DNA from: Catenovulum adriaticum | GTDB lineage: Bacteria > Pseudomonadota > Gammaproteobacteria > Enterobacterales > Alteromonadaceae | DNA: 64,000 nt | Assembly (NCBI RefSeq): GCF_026725475.1 | Contig: NZ_CP109965.1 | Location: forward strand, 1,550,001-1,614,000 | Direction: 5' to 3' | Shown here: positions 51,339-59,448 of the stretch, piece by piece | Position numbering within the stretch: position 1 is the stretch's first letter | Layout of the letters: each line of letters opens with the position of its first letter | The notes under the pieces: generated by a model | The model's input: only the letters and a program-made list of their open reading frames with translations | Told to the model about the DNA's origin: nothing | The model's database searches: none | Position numbers and translations under genes: made by a program

Positions 51339-51948
51339 GATGGCCTCCTTTTAAAATAAGCGGCAAACCCGCTGTCATCAAGACAGCCTGATCTGCAATA
51401 CGCGCCATTGATTGATTTAGTCGTCCAGCCTCATCCACAAATTGACGGCTGATCTCACCCATAGGAACAACACCTAAGCCTACTTCATTTGCAATTAAAA
51501 TAACATCACAGCTTAATGACAATAAGGCGGATTTTAATTGCTCAAACAGCTCATAAAAATTAGGTTTAGGCGTTAATTCTGGTTCACATTTTTGGATGGC
51601 TTGTTCTGTTAAATGGCTTGCTAAAAATAGATGATTATTTAACCACAGGGTTAAACAATCAATTAAAATAACGTTGGGAAATGGCTTTTGATTAATTTCA
51701 GCCTTTTTTATTTGAGCTTCAAGCTTGAGTAAATATTCAGATAACTCAAATGGCACCTCGGCAAGTTGCCAATCGCTTGGGCGATCAATTTGGTGTTGTT
51801 TAATGCGGGCTTTCATTTCTTCATCGCTTGGCTGCGCGGTCGCAATATTGAGCACTGAGGATTTATGATTATTAGCTAAGCTTTTCGCTAAATTTTCACC
51901 ATACCTTGATTTACCTGAACGCGCACCACCAATAATAAAGTAAATCAT
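51322..51948 (-). CDS. cobU: Adenosylcobinamide kinase / guanylyltransferase
   Basis: This 208-residue bifunctional enzyme phosphorylates adenosylcobinamide and adds GMP to give AdoCbi-GDP. The P-loop is GGARSGKS in MIYFIIGGARSGKSRYGENL. Other family segments are IATAQPSDEEMKARIKQHQ (with the His that receives GMP expected here), RPSDWQLAEVP, VILIDCLTLWLNNHL and VILIANEVGLGVVPMGEISR. It overlaps cobS by 4 bp (ATGA) and cobC by 17 bp, so these genes are translationally coupled. Confidence 0.94.
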   Translation of the reverse strand: MIYFIIGGARSGKSRYGENLAKSLANNHKSSVLNIATAQPSDEEMKARIKQHQIDRPSDWQLAEVPFELSEYLLKLEAQIKKAEINQKPFPNVILIDCLTLWLNNHLFLASHLTEQAIQKCEPELTPKPNFYELFEQLKSALLSLSCDVILIANEVGLGVVPMGEISRQFVDEAGRLNQSMARIADQAVLMTAGLPLILKGGHHDHPN

Positions 51949-52733
51949 ACGTTTAAACTCGCAATTAACAATAAATAAATCAGCAATTCAGATAACTGTT
52001 GCGCAGCACCTAAACAATCACCTGTGTAGCCGGAAATTTGTTTATTAAAAAACGCCTTCAATAAATATCTAACAATAAATAGGGCAACGAGTAAAAGCCC
52101 CAATTGATTTGTGGATAATAACCAAAACAGGGGCATTAAACTCATAGCTAAAATAACAATATCCAGTTTGCTTTGTTTGTTGGCTAGCGGTTTGGCTTTG
52201 CTGGTTAAATCTTGTCTTTGGTATTGCATATCAAAAATCAAACTAGCCGAAACCCCACGTGATAATGCATAAGCAATAGGAATATAAATAAACACCTTAA
52301 CTTGGCTAAGCTCAAATAATTCACTTATCAATAAAAACTTACCTAATAAGGCAAAAATTAAAATGCTGGCGCCATAGGTGCCTACACGGCTGTCTTTCAT
52401 AATATTGAGTTTTTGCTCAGTGCTAAACCCACCGCCAAATCCATCGGCCATATCAGCCAAGCCATCTTCATGAAAGCAACCTGTTAAAAGCAAACTAAAT
52501 GCCATTGCCAACCACAAACTAATATCTGCACTAAAAATAAAGCTAAATAGATAAAATATAACGGCGACCAAAGCACCTAACAACCAGCCAATGAGTGCAA
52601 AATAACGACTGGCTTTACTTAATTTATCAGCGGAAAAGTCAAGCTGAATCGGACAAGGAATCCGGCTAAAAAAAGTAAGCGCGATTCCAATTAAATTAAG
52701 CTCTTGTTTTAATATAGTGGTTAAATTATTCAT
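51945..52733 (-). CDS. cobS: Adenosylcobinamide-GDP ribazoletransferase (cobalamin synthase)
   Basis: This 262-residue inner-membrane enzyme joins AdoCbi-GDP and alpha-ribazole (phosphate). The family motif is clear in GCFHEDGLADMADGFGGGFS, with the Asp residues that bind Mg2+, and in MKDSRVGTYGASILIFALLGKF. Six to seven membrane helices follow and SRGVSASLIFD and YTGDCLGAAQQLSELLIYLL are also typical. It shares one base with cobT (stop/start overlap TAATG) and four with cobU. Confidence 0.94.
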   Translation of the reverse strand: MNNLTTILKQELNLIGIALTFFSRIPCPIQLDFSADKLSKASRYFALIGWLLGALVAVIFYLFSFIFSADISLWLAMAFSLLLTGCFHEDGLADMADGFGGGFSTEQKLNIMKDSRVGTYGASILIFALLGKFLLISELFELSQVKVFIYIPIAYALSRGVSASLIFDMQYQRQDLTSKAKPLANKQSKLDIVILAMSLMPLFWLLSTNQLGLLLVALFIVRYLLKAFFNKQISGYTGDCLGAAQQLSELLIYLLLIASLNV

Positions 52734-53809
52734 TAACCCACGGCTGATATGTTTGCATGTTCAAACGTTGCCATATGGTTATAAAACTCAACCGCACTTT
52801 TAATTAAAGGCATAGCTAAAGCCGCACCTGTGCCTTCGCCTAAGCGCAAATTAAGCTGCAACAATGGCGATGCATCAAAATAATTCAATATGGCTAAATG
52901 GGCTTGTTCGTTACTTTGATGAGCAAAAATAAAATAATCCGCTATGTTTTGATTTACTTTATAGGCAATTAAAGCGGCGACCGACACAATAAAACCATCA
53001 ACAACAACGGGTTTACCTAGCTCTGCTGTTTTAAGCATAGCCCCCACCATTTGTGCAATTTCAAATCCACCTAGTTCAGCCAATAACTCGAACATAGACA
53101 AACTATTGAGTTGACTGAGATCCGTTTTTTCGTGTTTGATCAATACTCGCTCAATCGCTTGCTGAACTAATGCTTTTTTACATTCAAATTGTTCATCACT
53201 AATCCCTGTGCCCCGTCCTACAGTCTGTTCGGCAGGTTGAGCCAATAAAACACATAATAATGCACTGGCTGAGCTGGTATTCGCAATTCCCATGTCGCCA
53301 AAACCAATAACGTCAGTACCTTGTTCTATTTGTGCTTTGGCAACACAAGCCCCCTTTTCTATCGCTTTTGTTGCCTGTGTTAATGTCATCGCTGATTGCT
53401 CAGCTATATTTAAAGTACCCGCACTAATCCACTGATTTATTAAATGTTCTGATTGAATATTTGGCGGAAATTTAACCCCTGCATCTATCACTTTCAGGTT
53501 TATTTGATTCACGCGACAAAAACAATTAATGGCTGCGCCACCTTCAATAAAATTGGCAACCATTTGCCCGGTTACTTCGCTAGGCGCTATGCTCACCCCC
53601 GCATCAGCAATACCATGGTCAGCAGCAAATATTAAAATGGTACACCGCTCAGCTTTTAATTCCGTGTTATGCGTTTGCGCAATTAAGCTTAGTTGCATCG
53701 CTAATGATTCAAGCTGCCCTAGCGAGCCAAGTGGCTTAGTTTTTATATCAATTTGAGTTTGAATATTTGCTTTTAGCGAATCATTTAACTTACTTATTTG
53801 CCAATTCAT
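52733..53809 (-). CDS. cobT: Nicotinate-nucleotide:dimethylbenzimidazole phosphoribosyltransferase
   Basis: This 358-residue enzyme makes alpha-ribazole phosphate from a lower-ligand base and nicotinate mononucleotide. Landmarks are TKPLGSLGQLESLAMQLSLI, the FAADHGIADAGVSIAPSEVT segment, GGAAINCFCRVN, FGDMGIANTSSASALLC, VGRGTGISDE and RLGEGTGAALAMPLIKSAVE with the conserved catalytic Glu near the end. No bluB or bza gene for dimethylbenzimidazole is in the window, so the base is imported or made elsewhere. It is 7 bp after btuC. Confidence 0.94.
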   Translation of the reverse strand: MNWQISKLNDSLKANIQTQIDIKTKPLGSLGQLESLAMQLSLIAQTHNTELKAERCTILIFAADHGIADAGVSIAPSEVTGQMVANFIEGGAAINCFCRVNQINLKVIDAGVKFPPNIQSEHLINQWISAGTLNIAEQSAMTLTQATKAIEKGACVAKAQIEQGTDVIGFGDMGIANTSSASALLCVLLAQPAEQTVGRGTGISDEQFECKKALVQQAIERVLIKHEKTDLSQLNSLSMFELLAELGGFEIAQMVGAMLKTAELGKPVVVDGFIVSVAALIAYKVNQNIADYFIFAHQSNEQAHLAILNYFDASPLLQLNLRLGEGTGAALAMPLIKSAVEFYNHMATFEHANISAVG

Positions 53810-53816
53810 AAAATTC

Positions 53817-54815
53817 CTACTGCTGTTTTTTTAGCATGATGAATAAAAAAAAAATGCTACCTAAAATCGACGTAATAATGCCAATAGGAAGCTCTTGCCC
53901 CACCATCAATGTACGAGCGATAACATCTACCCAAATCAAAAAAATGCTGCCAACTAATACACAGCCAATTATTAATTTAGCCGTGGTTGCGCCAAACCAA
54001 TGGCGCACAATATGTGGGATCATTAAACCAACAAAGCCAATCCCACCACAATAAGCCACCAAAGTGGCGGTTAATGCCGCGCAAATACCCAGCATAAGCA
54101 TTCGCAACAAGCTTACACTAATGCCTAAACTTTGCGCATTTTCATCGCCTAACAACAATGCATCTAAATGGCGATGAAACAACATCACCGTACTAATGCA
54201 AATGATGATCACTGGGGCAATAATAGCCACATTTCCCATTTCTACCCGAGCTAAGGATCCCATTAACCAAAACATAATTCGATTAGTAGCAAAAGGATCC
54301 CCCATATATAATAAAAACTGGCTAATGGCGCTAAACATAAATGAAATCGCCACCCCAGCTAAAATAAAAGATTCTGCTCGCTTAGCGTGCGCGGATAAAC
54401 CAACAACCATAACCAGACAAATTGCACATACAGCGCCTAAAAAAGCAGCGAAAGGTAAATAAAAAGCGGCTTGTTCAGGCACAAGAATACTGACTATAGT
54501 GGCTCCCAGCCCTGCGCCGGAGACTACTCCAAATAAATAAGGTTCTGCCAAAGGATTTCGAGTGGTATTTTGTAATACGGCGCCTGCTACAGCTAAACCT
54601 GCACCACAAAATAAAGCCGCAAGTATACGCGGTAGGCGAATTTGCCAAACCAAAGTTTGCTCAAATTGATCTGCACATTGGCCACTTAAACATTGAATAA
54701 TCGCAAGTGGAGACGTTTCAGCTGCGCCAAAAGTGAAAGACATTAAAATGCTAAGTAAAAGTGCGGTGATTGCCAGCAAGTAATACAAACCGTTTTTATG
54801 ACTACGGGTTATCAC
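53817..54815 (-). CDS. btuC: Vitamin B12 ABC transporter permease
   Basis: A GTG start at 54815 is chosen: AGGAG lies 5 nt upstream and the resulting 332 residues match E. coli BtuC (326). An ATG 23 codons earlier lies well inside btuD and lacks a ribosome site. About ten membrane helices are present. Family motifs are WQIRLPRILAALFCGAGLAV, GAVLQNTTRNPLAEPYLFGV, and the coupling segment LGDENAQSLGISVSLLR that contacts BtuD, plus FVGLMIPHIVRHWFG. The start overlaps the btuD stop by 14 bp. Confidence 0.93.
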   Translation of the reverse strand: MITRSHKNGLYYLLAITALLLSILMSFTFGAAETSPLAIIQCLSGQCADQFEQTLVWQIRLPRILAALFCGAGLAVAGAVLQNTTRNPLAEPYLFGVVSGAGLGATIVSILVPEQAAFYLPFAAFLGAVCAICLVMVVGLSAHAKRAESFILAGVAISFMFSAISQFLLYMGDPFATNRIMFWLMGSLARVEMGNVAIIAPVIIICISTVMLFHRHLDALLLGDENAQSLGISVSLLRMLMLGICAALTATLVAYCGGIGFVGLMIPHIVRHWFGATTAKLIIGCVLVGSIFLIWVDVIARTLMVGQELPIGIITSILGSIFFLFIMLKKQQ

Positions 54816-55632
54816 AACTTCTCCTGCTGTGGTTTTGATCTTCAAAAATTGCGACTTTATTTTCGGGCGCTGCAAAATATACATGCTGTTTTTTATTCAA
54901 CGGGTTTATCCCTAAACTAACCGGTAATTCAAAAACTTGCTGAATCAATTTTGGGGTTAATACCTGTTCAGGCACGCCGCTGGCCACCAATTTGCCTTGA
55001 TTTAGCAATAAGATATTGTCAGCATAATACGCTGCTAAATTTAAATCGTGTAAAGTCATTAATACACACACACCGAGTTGGTTAACTAAACTTAAAATTT
55101 GGTGCTGAAAATGAACATCTAAATGATTGGTTGGTTCATCCAAAATCAAAAGCTGAGGTTGTTGCACTAAAGCTCGTGCTATTAAAACTCTTTGCTGTTC
55201 CCCGCCCGATAACCGATTAAACACACGATCTTTAAAGTCTGTTATATCCAGTTGCGCTAACACTTTATCTACCCATTGTTTTTGCACTGAATTGATTTGA
55301 CTAAATAGTGATAAGTGTGGGATTAACCCCATGCAAACAATCTCGTAAACTGATAACGTAAAATGAATATCACTATGTTGATTAACAACAGCTATCTGCT
55401 GGGCCAGCATTTTATGTTTTAGCTGTTCAACAGGCTGACCAGATAAGGAAATATATCCTTGGTAATCGGAAATTTGGCGATACAAACATCTCAGTAAACT
55501 GGTTTTTCCAGCACCATTGGGCCCTACAATCGCATTAATTGAGCCCGCGTTAAGCTCAAAATTTAAATCACTAAGAATAGATTTGTGCTGAGTTTGCCAA
55601 CTAAGTTGTTTTACTGATAATAACGCTGTCAT
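54802..55632 (-). CDS. btuD: Vitamin B12 ABC transporter ATPase
   Basis: This 276-residue ATPase drives cobamide import through BtuC. Walker A is GPNGAGKTS in NAIVGPNGAGKTSLLRCL, the Q-loop region is IAVVNQHSD, the signature is RLSGGEQQRVLIARAL, and Walker B is LLILDEPTNHLDVHF, followed by the switch His in VLMTLHDLNLAAYYAD. It is the first gene of the operon, 196 bp downstream of the riboswitch core. Length is a little above E. coli BtuD (249), mostly from a C-terminal tail. Confidence 0.93.
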   Translation of the reverse strand: MTALLSVKQLSWQTQHKSILSDLNFELNAGSINAIVGPNGAGKTSLLRCLYRQISDYQGYISLSGQPVEQLKHKMLAQQIAVVNQHSDIHFTLSVYEIVCMGLIPHLSLFSQINSVQKQWVDKVLAQLDITDFKDRVFNRLSGGEQQRVLIARALVQQPQLLILDEPTNHLDVHFQHQILSLVNQLGVCVLMTLHDLNLAAYYADNILLLNQGKLVASGVPEQVLTPKLIQQVFELPVSLGINPLNKKQHVYFAAPENKVAIFEDQNHSRRSCDNP

Positions 55633-55827
55633 ATTAAGCCAAATAAAATACTAAATACGAGCGTAAGGTGAGCAACAAAAGTAAACGCATTTCCACAGGT
55701 TAATTAATATCAACATATTAATTAATATCGCGCTGGGCATTATTTAAAGGCTAAAATAATGAACGTTCACCATGTGTTTTCCCGCACGCGGCCTGAACTA
55801 TATACCAAAGCTTTTATTGGTCATTTT

Positions 55828-55961
55828 CGATTGGTATCCTGACTTTCAGAGATTGCCCTCACATTCCCTTCCCAGTATTTTTATTCATACCAGTGGTTAA
55901 ATGATTAGCCCCGATTACAGTTGCGGGTACAGTTGTGGAGTTTCACCACATTCCCAAATCG
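55828..55961 (-). ncRNA. Cobalamin riboswitch upstream of the btuD-btuF operon
   Basis: Read on the minus strand, the elements are CGATTTGGGAATGTGGTGAA (5' side of P1), CTCCACAACTGTACCCGCAACTGTAA, the GCCACTG-like CCACTGG, TGGGAAGG, and the B12 box variant AAAGTCAGGATACCAATCG, whose 3' end can pair with the 5' end to close P1. At about 134 nt it is a compact aptamer. The leader between it and btuD (55633-55827) holds a perfect AT-rich hairpin (55700-55710 with 55715-55725) and would contain the expression platform. Confidence 0.88.
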
Positions 55962-56365
55962 TATAATATTTATTTCAATTAACCTAATCATTGTAGGTTA
56001 ATGATAAAGCAAGCATTTTAACAGAAAGCTGGCAAAAGCCAAGACAATACACAGCGCTGAATGCCGAGCCGTTCAAAATAACAGGCTCACGGCAATATTG
56101 GAATAATGATTGATATGAGATTATGGCTGTGATGTGTCAGTTTATATCCAGGCCCTAATGTCAAAGTTCTCCCGATGCTTTTGATACCGCAAGTATTTTT
56201 TTGCTTATTTAATCTCAAAATCGCCTAATCTCAAGTGCTCTGTCGCCAGATAAAGCGTCAAGAATAATTGCTCACACTCGTTTGGCTAAACGAATGCAAG
56301 CTTACTCAAGGAGTGCAACGAGCACAAAGAAGCTACGCAGGCCGATATTTTGTGTGTGTTCATAA
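55962..56365. other. Intergenic stretch with one strong inverted repeat
   Basis: A perfect 9-bp inverted repeat, ATTAACCTA (55978-55986) and TAGGTTAAT (55994-56002), lies just upstream of the minus-strand riboswitch in its promoter region. An imperfect hairpin (56061-56093, GCCGAGCC with GGCT-CA-CGGC) lies further on. No reading frame with a ribosome site was found in 56010-56365. Confidence 0.5.
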
Positions 56366-56412
56366 TTGACTTGTTATATTTTTAAAACCAAAATGTACGA
56401 GTATTCCGTACA
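56366..56412 (+). promoter_or_regulatory. YefM/YoeB promoter and palindromic operator
   Basis: TTGACT (56366-56371), a 17-bp spacer and CAAAAT (56389-56394) form a moderate promoter. The palindrome TGTACG-N7-CGTACA (56394-56412) overlaps the expected start site; YefM antitoxins bind palindromes with a TGTACA core, so autorepression is expected. Confidence 0.65.
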
Positions 56413-56430
56413 TAAAAAAGAGAGGGCGTT

Positions 56431-56703
56431 ATGGACAGTATCAGCGTTAATCAATTTAGAGACAATTTAAAAACGTATGTCGAACAAACCGTTAGTGAAC
56501 ATGAACCCATTAAAGTAACTAGACGTGCAGGAGAGGCTTTTATTGTCATGAGTGCAGAAGACTGGGAAAGAGAACAAGAAACACTTTATGTACTTCAAAA
56601 TAGTCGCTTAATGCAGCAAATTGCCGACTCGGTATTAACCCATAATAACAAAGCTGGATACAAACCAACTCAAGAGCAATTAGATGAGATCATTAATATT
56701 TGA
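56431..56703 (+). CDS. yefM: Antitoxin of the Phd/YefM family
   Basis: This 90-residue protein follows an AGAGAGGG ribosome site. The N-terminal DNA-binding/dimer domain reads MDSISVNQFRDNLKTYVEQT, then HEPIKVTRRAGEAFIVMSAEDWE, the standard YefM pattern. The C-terminal third (about 55-90), variable and likely disordered, would wrap the toxin. It represses its own promoter, together with YoeB, through the palindrome just upstream. The toxin gene overlaps its last 20 bp. Confidence 0.92.
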   Translation: MDSISVNQFRDNLKTYVEQTVSEHEPIKVTRRAGEAFIVMSAEDWEREQETLYVLQNSRLMQQIADSVLTHNNKAGYKPTQEQLDEIINI

Positions 56704-56953
56704 AGGTAACACTTGGCTTGTTTATGAACAATTAAGGGAGAAAGATAAAAAGCTTTATAAATCACTTTGTAAAATATTAAAAGAAATGTTGCGGGGTGAA
56801 CCCAATCAAGGTTTAGGGAAACCAGAGACATTGAAACACAATCTGTCAGGTTTGTGGTCTAAGCGAATCTCGCAAAAAGATAGACTCATTTACAAATACG
56901 ATGATAGCTACATTTACATTTTTGCTACTGGTGGGCATTACGAGGATCGCTAA
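56684..56953 (+). CDS. yoeB: Toxin of the Txe/YoeB family, ribosome-dependent mRNA interferase
   Basis: This 89-residue RelE-fold toxin cleaves mRNA in the ribosomal A site. Conserved catalytic residues are in place: Glu in GLGKPETLKHNLSG, Arg in KDRLIYKYD and the C-terminal His-Tyr in FATGGHYEDR. Other family segments are WLVYEQLREKDKKLYKSLCK and GLWSKRISQKDRLIYKY. All active-site residues are present, so it is probably functional. The 20-bp overlap with yefM couples its translation to the antitoxin. The pair stands alone in an otherwise gene-free interval of about 1.5 kb, typical of an acquired TA module. Confidence 0.92.
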   Translation: MRSLIFEGNTWLVYEQLREKDKKLYKSLCKILKEMLRGEPNQGLGKPETLKHNLSGLWSKRISQKDRLIYKYDDSYIYIFATGGHYEDR

Positions 56954-57064
56954 ACAATTAATATTTTAATTTCTCATGCTGATTTCGTATATGGTTGACA
57001 CTTATTATGCTTTTATAGAACCTTTATCAATTTCCGATTTTCATAACCAAGAATAATTCTGTAG

Positions 57065-57092
57065 CCTCGATTAGCCAAAGGCAAAATCGAGG
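57065..57092. repeat. Short intergenic inverted repeat near the toxin-antitoxin pair
   Basis: CCTCGATT (57065-57072) and AATCGAGG (57085-57092) are perfect 8-bp arms around AGCCAAAGGCAA. The composition resembles dispersed intergenic palindromes. Whether other copies exist cannot be told from this window. Confidence 0.4.
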
Positions 57093-57166
57093 ATATATTT
57101 AGTCGAGGACACAAGGACATAGCCGTACTTGAAACATCAAACTCGGCTGCGATTAAATCTCCGGTA

Positions 57167-58207
57167 TCAAGTTAGCTTTAATGTTTTTCCGCTTGTTTGG
57201 CTTTCATTAGCTAATTCAATAACTTTAATTACATTCACAATATCTTCGGCTGCGACTGGCACTTTTGCTTCGCCTTTAATTGCCTGTGCCATGTGGCTGT
57301 AAAAATCTTGATAACGGCCATTTTGAGTGACCACACTTTTTTGTGAATCTGCGGTATACAAAGTGCCAAAGTCTGCCTGACTTTCTACCCCATACGCTTC
57401 ATCAGCTGGTGTCATATTTGCTTTTAATTGGTTTTCTTGCGGGTCTAAACCATATTTTATATAGCTGCCTTGCGTACCATCTAGCCTAAACCTTTGATTG
57501 GGTGCGGCTGATAAAGCGCTGGCATGTACAACCACTTCGTGGGTTGAGTAATGCAATTGAACATGGCAATAATCAGCCGCTTTTGCATGATCACGCGCAG
57601 CCAATACTCGACCTGTTACAGCTGTTGGCTGTCCAAATAAATGAAGCGCCTGATCAATTAAATGTGCACCTAAGTCGTACCAAATTCCATTGCCTATGCC
57701 CGCTTCTTCTCGCCAGCGTGTTTCAACCACGGGTCTGAAACGGTCAAAGTGAGATTCAAAATATTTCACTTCACCTAATTTATTTTCTGCTAATAATTTT
57801 TTAACCGTTAAAAAATCACCATCCCAACGTCGATTTTGATAAATTGTTAATAAACGGTTTTGTGTTTTTGCAATATCCACTAATTGCTGAGCTTCAGCAC
57901 TGGTGTTGGCCATAGGCTTTTCTAGAATAACGTGTTTATTATGCTCTAAAGCCAGTTTAGCTAAACTAAAATGAACATGATTAGGCGCTGTTATCACTAC
58001 TACTTGTGCTTGTGTTTGATGAATTAGTGTTTCAGCATCTGGGTAACATTTAATATTGGGGCACGCCTTGGCAACTTCTGCTTCTTTTGAGCTACTAACC
58101 GCAACTAGCTCAAATGCATCGTTGTTGCGAATAAAAGGTAAATGAAAAGTCTTAGCTGAATTACCAAATCCAATGACCGCAATTTTAATCGCTGTTTGAT
58201 TTTGCAT
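57167..58207 (-). CDS. ydgJ: NAD(P)-dependent oxidoreductase, Gfo/Idh/MocA family (YdgJ-like)
   Basis: Start at 58207 with AGGAG 7 nt upstream; earlier in-frame codons lack a ribosome site. The 346-residue protein has the Rossmann fingerprint in IKIAVIGFGNSAKTFHLPFI and then LVAVSSSKEAEV, HNKHVILEKPMANTSAEA (with the EKP motif), NRRWDGDFLTVKKLL, YFESHFDRFRPVVETRWREE and GIWYDLGAHLIDQALHLFG. The overall match to E. coli YdgJ (346 aa) is strong across the whole length. The family oxidises or reduces sugars or inositols; a scyllo-inositol dehydrogenase role has been discussed for relatives. It follows rlmF by 56 bp. Confidence 0.87.
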   Translation of the reverse strand: MQNQTAIKIAVIGFGNSAKTFHLPFIRNNDAFELVAVSSSKEAEVAKACPNIKCYPDAETLIHQTQAQVVVITAPNHVHFSLAKLALEHNKHVILEKPMANTSAEAQQLVDIAKTQNRLLTIYQNRRWDGDFLTVKKLLAENKLGEVKYFESHFDRFRPVVETRWREEAGIGNGIWYDLGAHLIDQALHLFGQPTAVTGRVLAARDHAKAADYCHVQLHYSTHEVVVHASALSAAPNQRFRLDGTQGSYIKYGLDPQENQLKANMTPADEAYGVESQADFGTLYTADSQKSVVTQNGRYQDFYSHMAQAIKGEAKVPVAAEDIVNVIKVIELANESQTSGKTLKLT

Positions 58208-58263
58208 ACATAGCTCCTGTATTTTAAATAGGCTCAAGGCTCTAGTTTTAATTGATAGTAGGG

Positions 58264-59172
58264 TTAAAACTGCCAAACCAAAATTCGACTAATTTTTTGC
58301 CCTTGCCCCATATTTATCTCTTTTATCTGTTTTGCGTTAAGCTCTTTTAAGCGACGCTTAAGTGGAAACAGATTTGCTTTGTCTGAAACTAAACTAGTAA
58401 ACCACTTTACTTGGCTTGCATATTTTTTGCTCTCATTGATCATAGTAGTTAAAAACGTTAGTTCACCCCCCTCGCACCAGAGTTCGGCTTGTTGTCCACC
58501 AAAGTTACGACCTTTTACTAACTTTAACGCAGGTAAGCCTTTTTTAAGGCGGTTTTGATTTAATTTTTGTTGTTTACGTAAATTAACTTGCTCGGCTTGT
58601 TTTAATGACTGATAAAAAGGTGGATTACACATAGTGGCAAACACATTCTCTTTATTCAATATGCCTTCAAAAATTAGATTTGAGCTCGTTTGCTGTTTAA
58701 CCTGACTGATACACTTATTTTGAGTTAATAATTGAGTCGCATTTTTAACCGACACAGGGTCAATGTCGGTTGCAATAAACTGCCAACCAAATAAAGCTTC
58801 ACCCAATAACGGATAAATACAATTTGCCCCCGTGCCAATATCAACAACTTTAACCTGTTTGCCCCTAGGAATTTGCTGATTTTCGGTAGAGCTGGCTAAT
58901 AAATCCGCCACATAGTGCAAATAATCGGCCCGCCCGGGAATAGGCGGACAAAGATAACCTTTAGGCAGCTGCCAAAAATCGATTTTATAATAATACTGAA
59001 GTAACGCTTTATTTAACCAAAACACTGCTTCTGGTTGTGAAAAATCAATTGTTTTTTCATTATTAGGCGTTAGTTTAATATGTTTTTTTAATTGCGAACA
59101 AACGGCAACTAATTTTTCAATTGGATAACGCGCTTGGTGAAGATTATTGGGATGCATAATTAAGGGCAACAT
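58264..59172 (-). CDS. rlmF: 23S rRNA (adenine-1618-N6)-methyltransferase
   Basis: This 302-residue SAM-dependent enzyme methylates A1618 of 23S rRNA. Motif I is VVDIGTGANCIYPLLGE and the catalytic NPPF motif is MCNPPFYQSLKQAE. Other RlmF segments are YYYKIDFWQLPKGYLCPPIP, GRADYLHYVADLL and ATDIDPVSVKNATQLL. It aligns along its whole length with E. coli RlmF (YbiN, 308 aa). Two starts are possible (59172 or ATG at 59157); neither has a strong ribosome site. It probably shares a transcript with the oxidoreductase. Confidence 0.9.
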   Translation of the reverse strand: MLPLIMHPNNLHQARYPIEKLVAVCSQLKKHIKLTPNNEKTIDFSQPEAVFWLNKALLQYYYKIDFWQLPKGYLCPPIPGRADYLHYVADLLASSTENQQIPRGKQVKVVDIGTGANCIYPLLGEALFGWQFIATDIDPVSVKNATQLLTQNKCISQVKQQTSSNLIFEGILNKENVFATMCNPPFYQSLKQAEQVNLRKQQKLNQNRLKKGLPALKLVKGRNFGGQQAELWCEGGELTFLTTMINESKKYASQVKWFTSLVSDKANLFPLKRRLKELNAKQIKEINMGQGQKISRILVWQF

Positions 59173-59448
59173 AACATAATTTTGGCTATACCCTGTCGCT
59201 TGCGCTTAAGTCATTTGCCAAACATTTAAATAAAAGAGTATACACTGAGCCGACTAAAAACTAAAAAAATCAAAGAATGTTCAATTTCGTCAACAAAATC
59301 AAATTATATCTGTTCGCTTTTATTCTAAGCTACTTGTAATTTTCGGTTTTTTAAATAAGAATGAAAACAAATAATTATGGACAAAGTGCACATTAACCAC
59401 TCGTTAATAATCACTTGCAGCCAAAAATAACATGATAAAGGGGAAAAA

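Noticed and set aside
54816..54884. Longer BtuC from an ATG inside btuD
   Set aside because: The GTG at 54815 has AGGAG at ideal spacing and gives the usual BtuC length.
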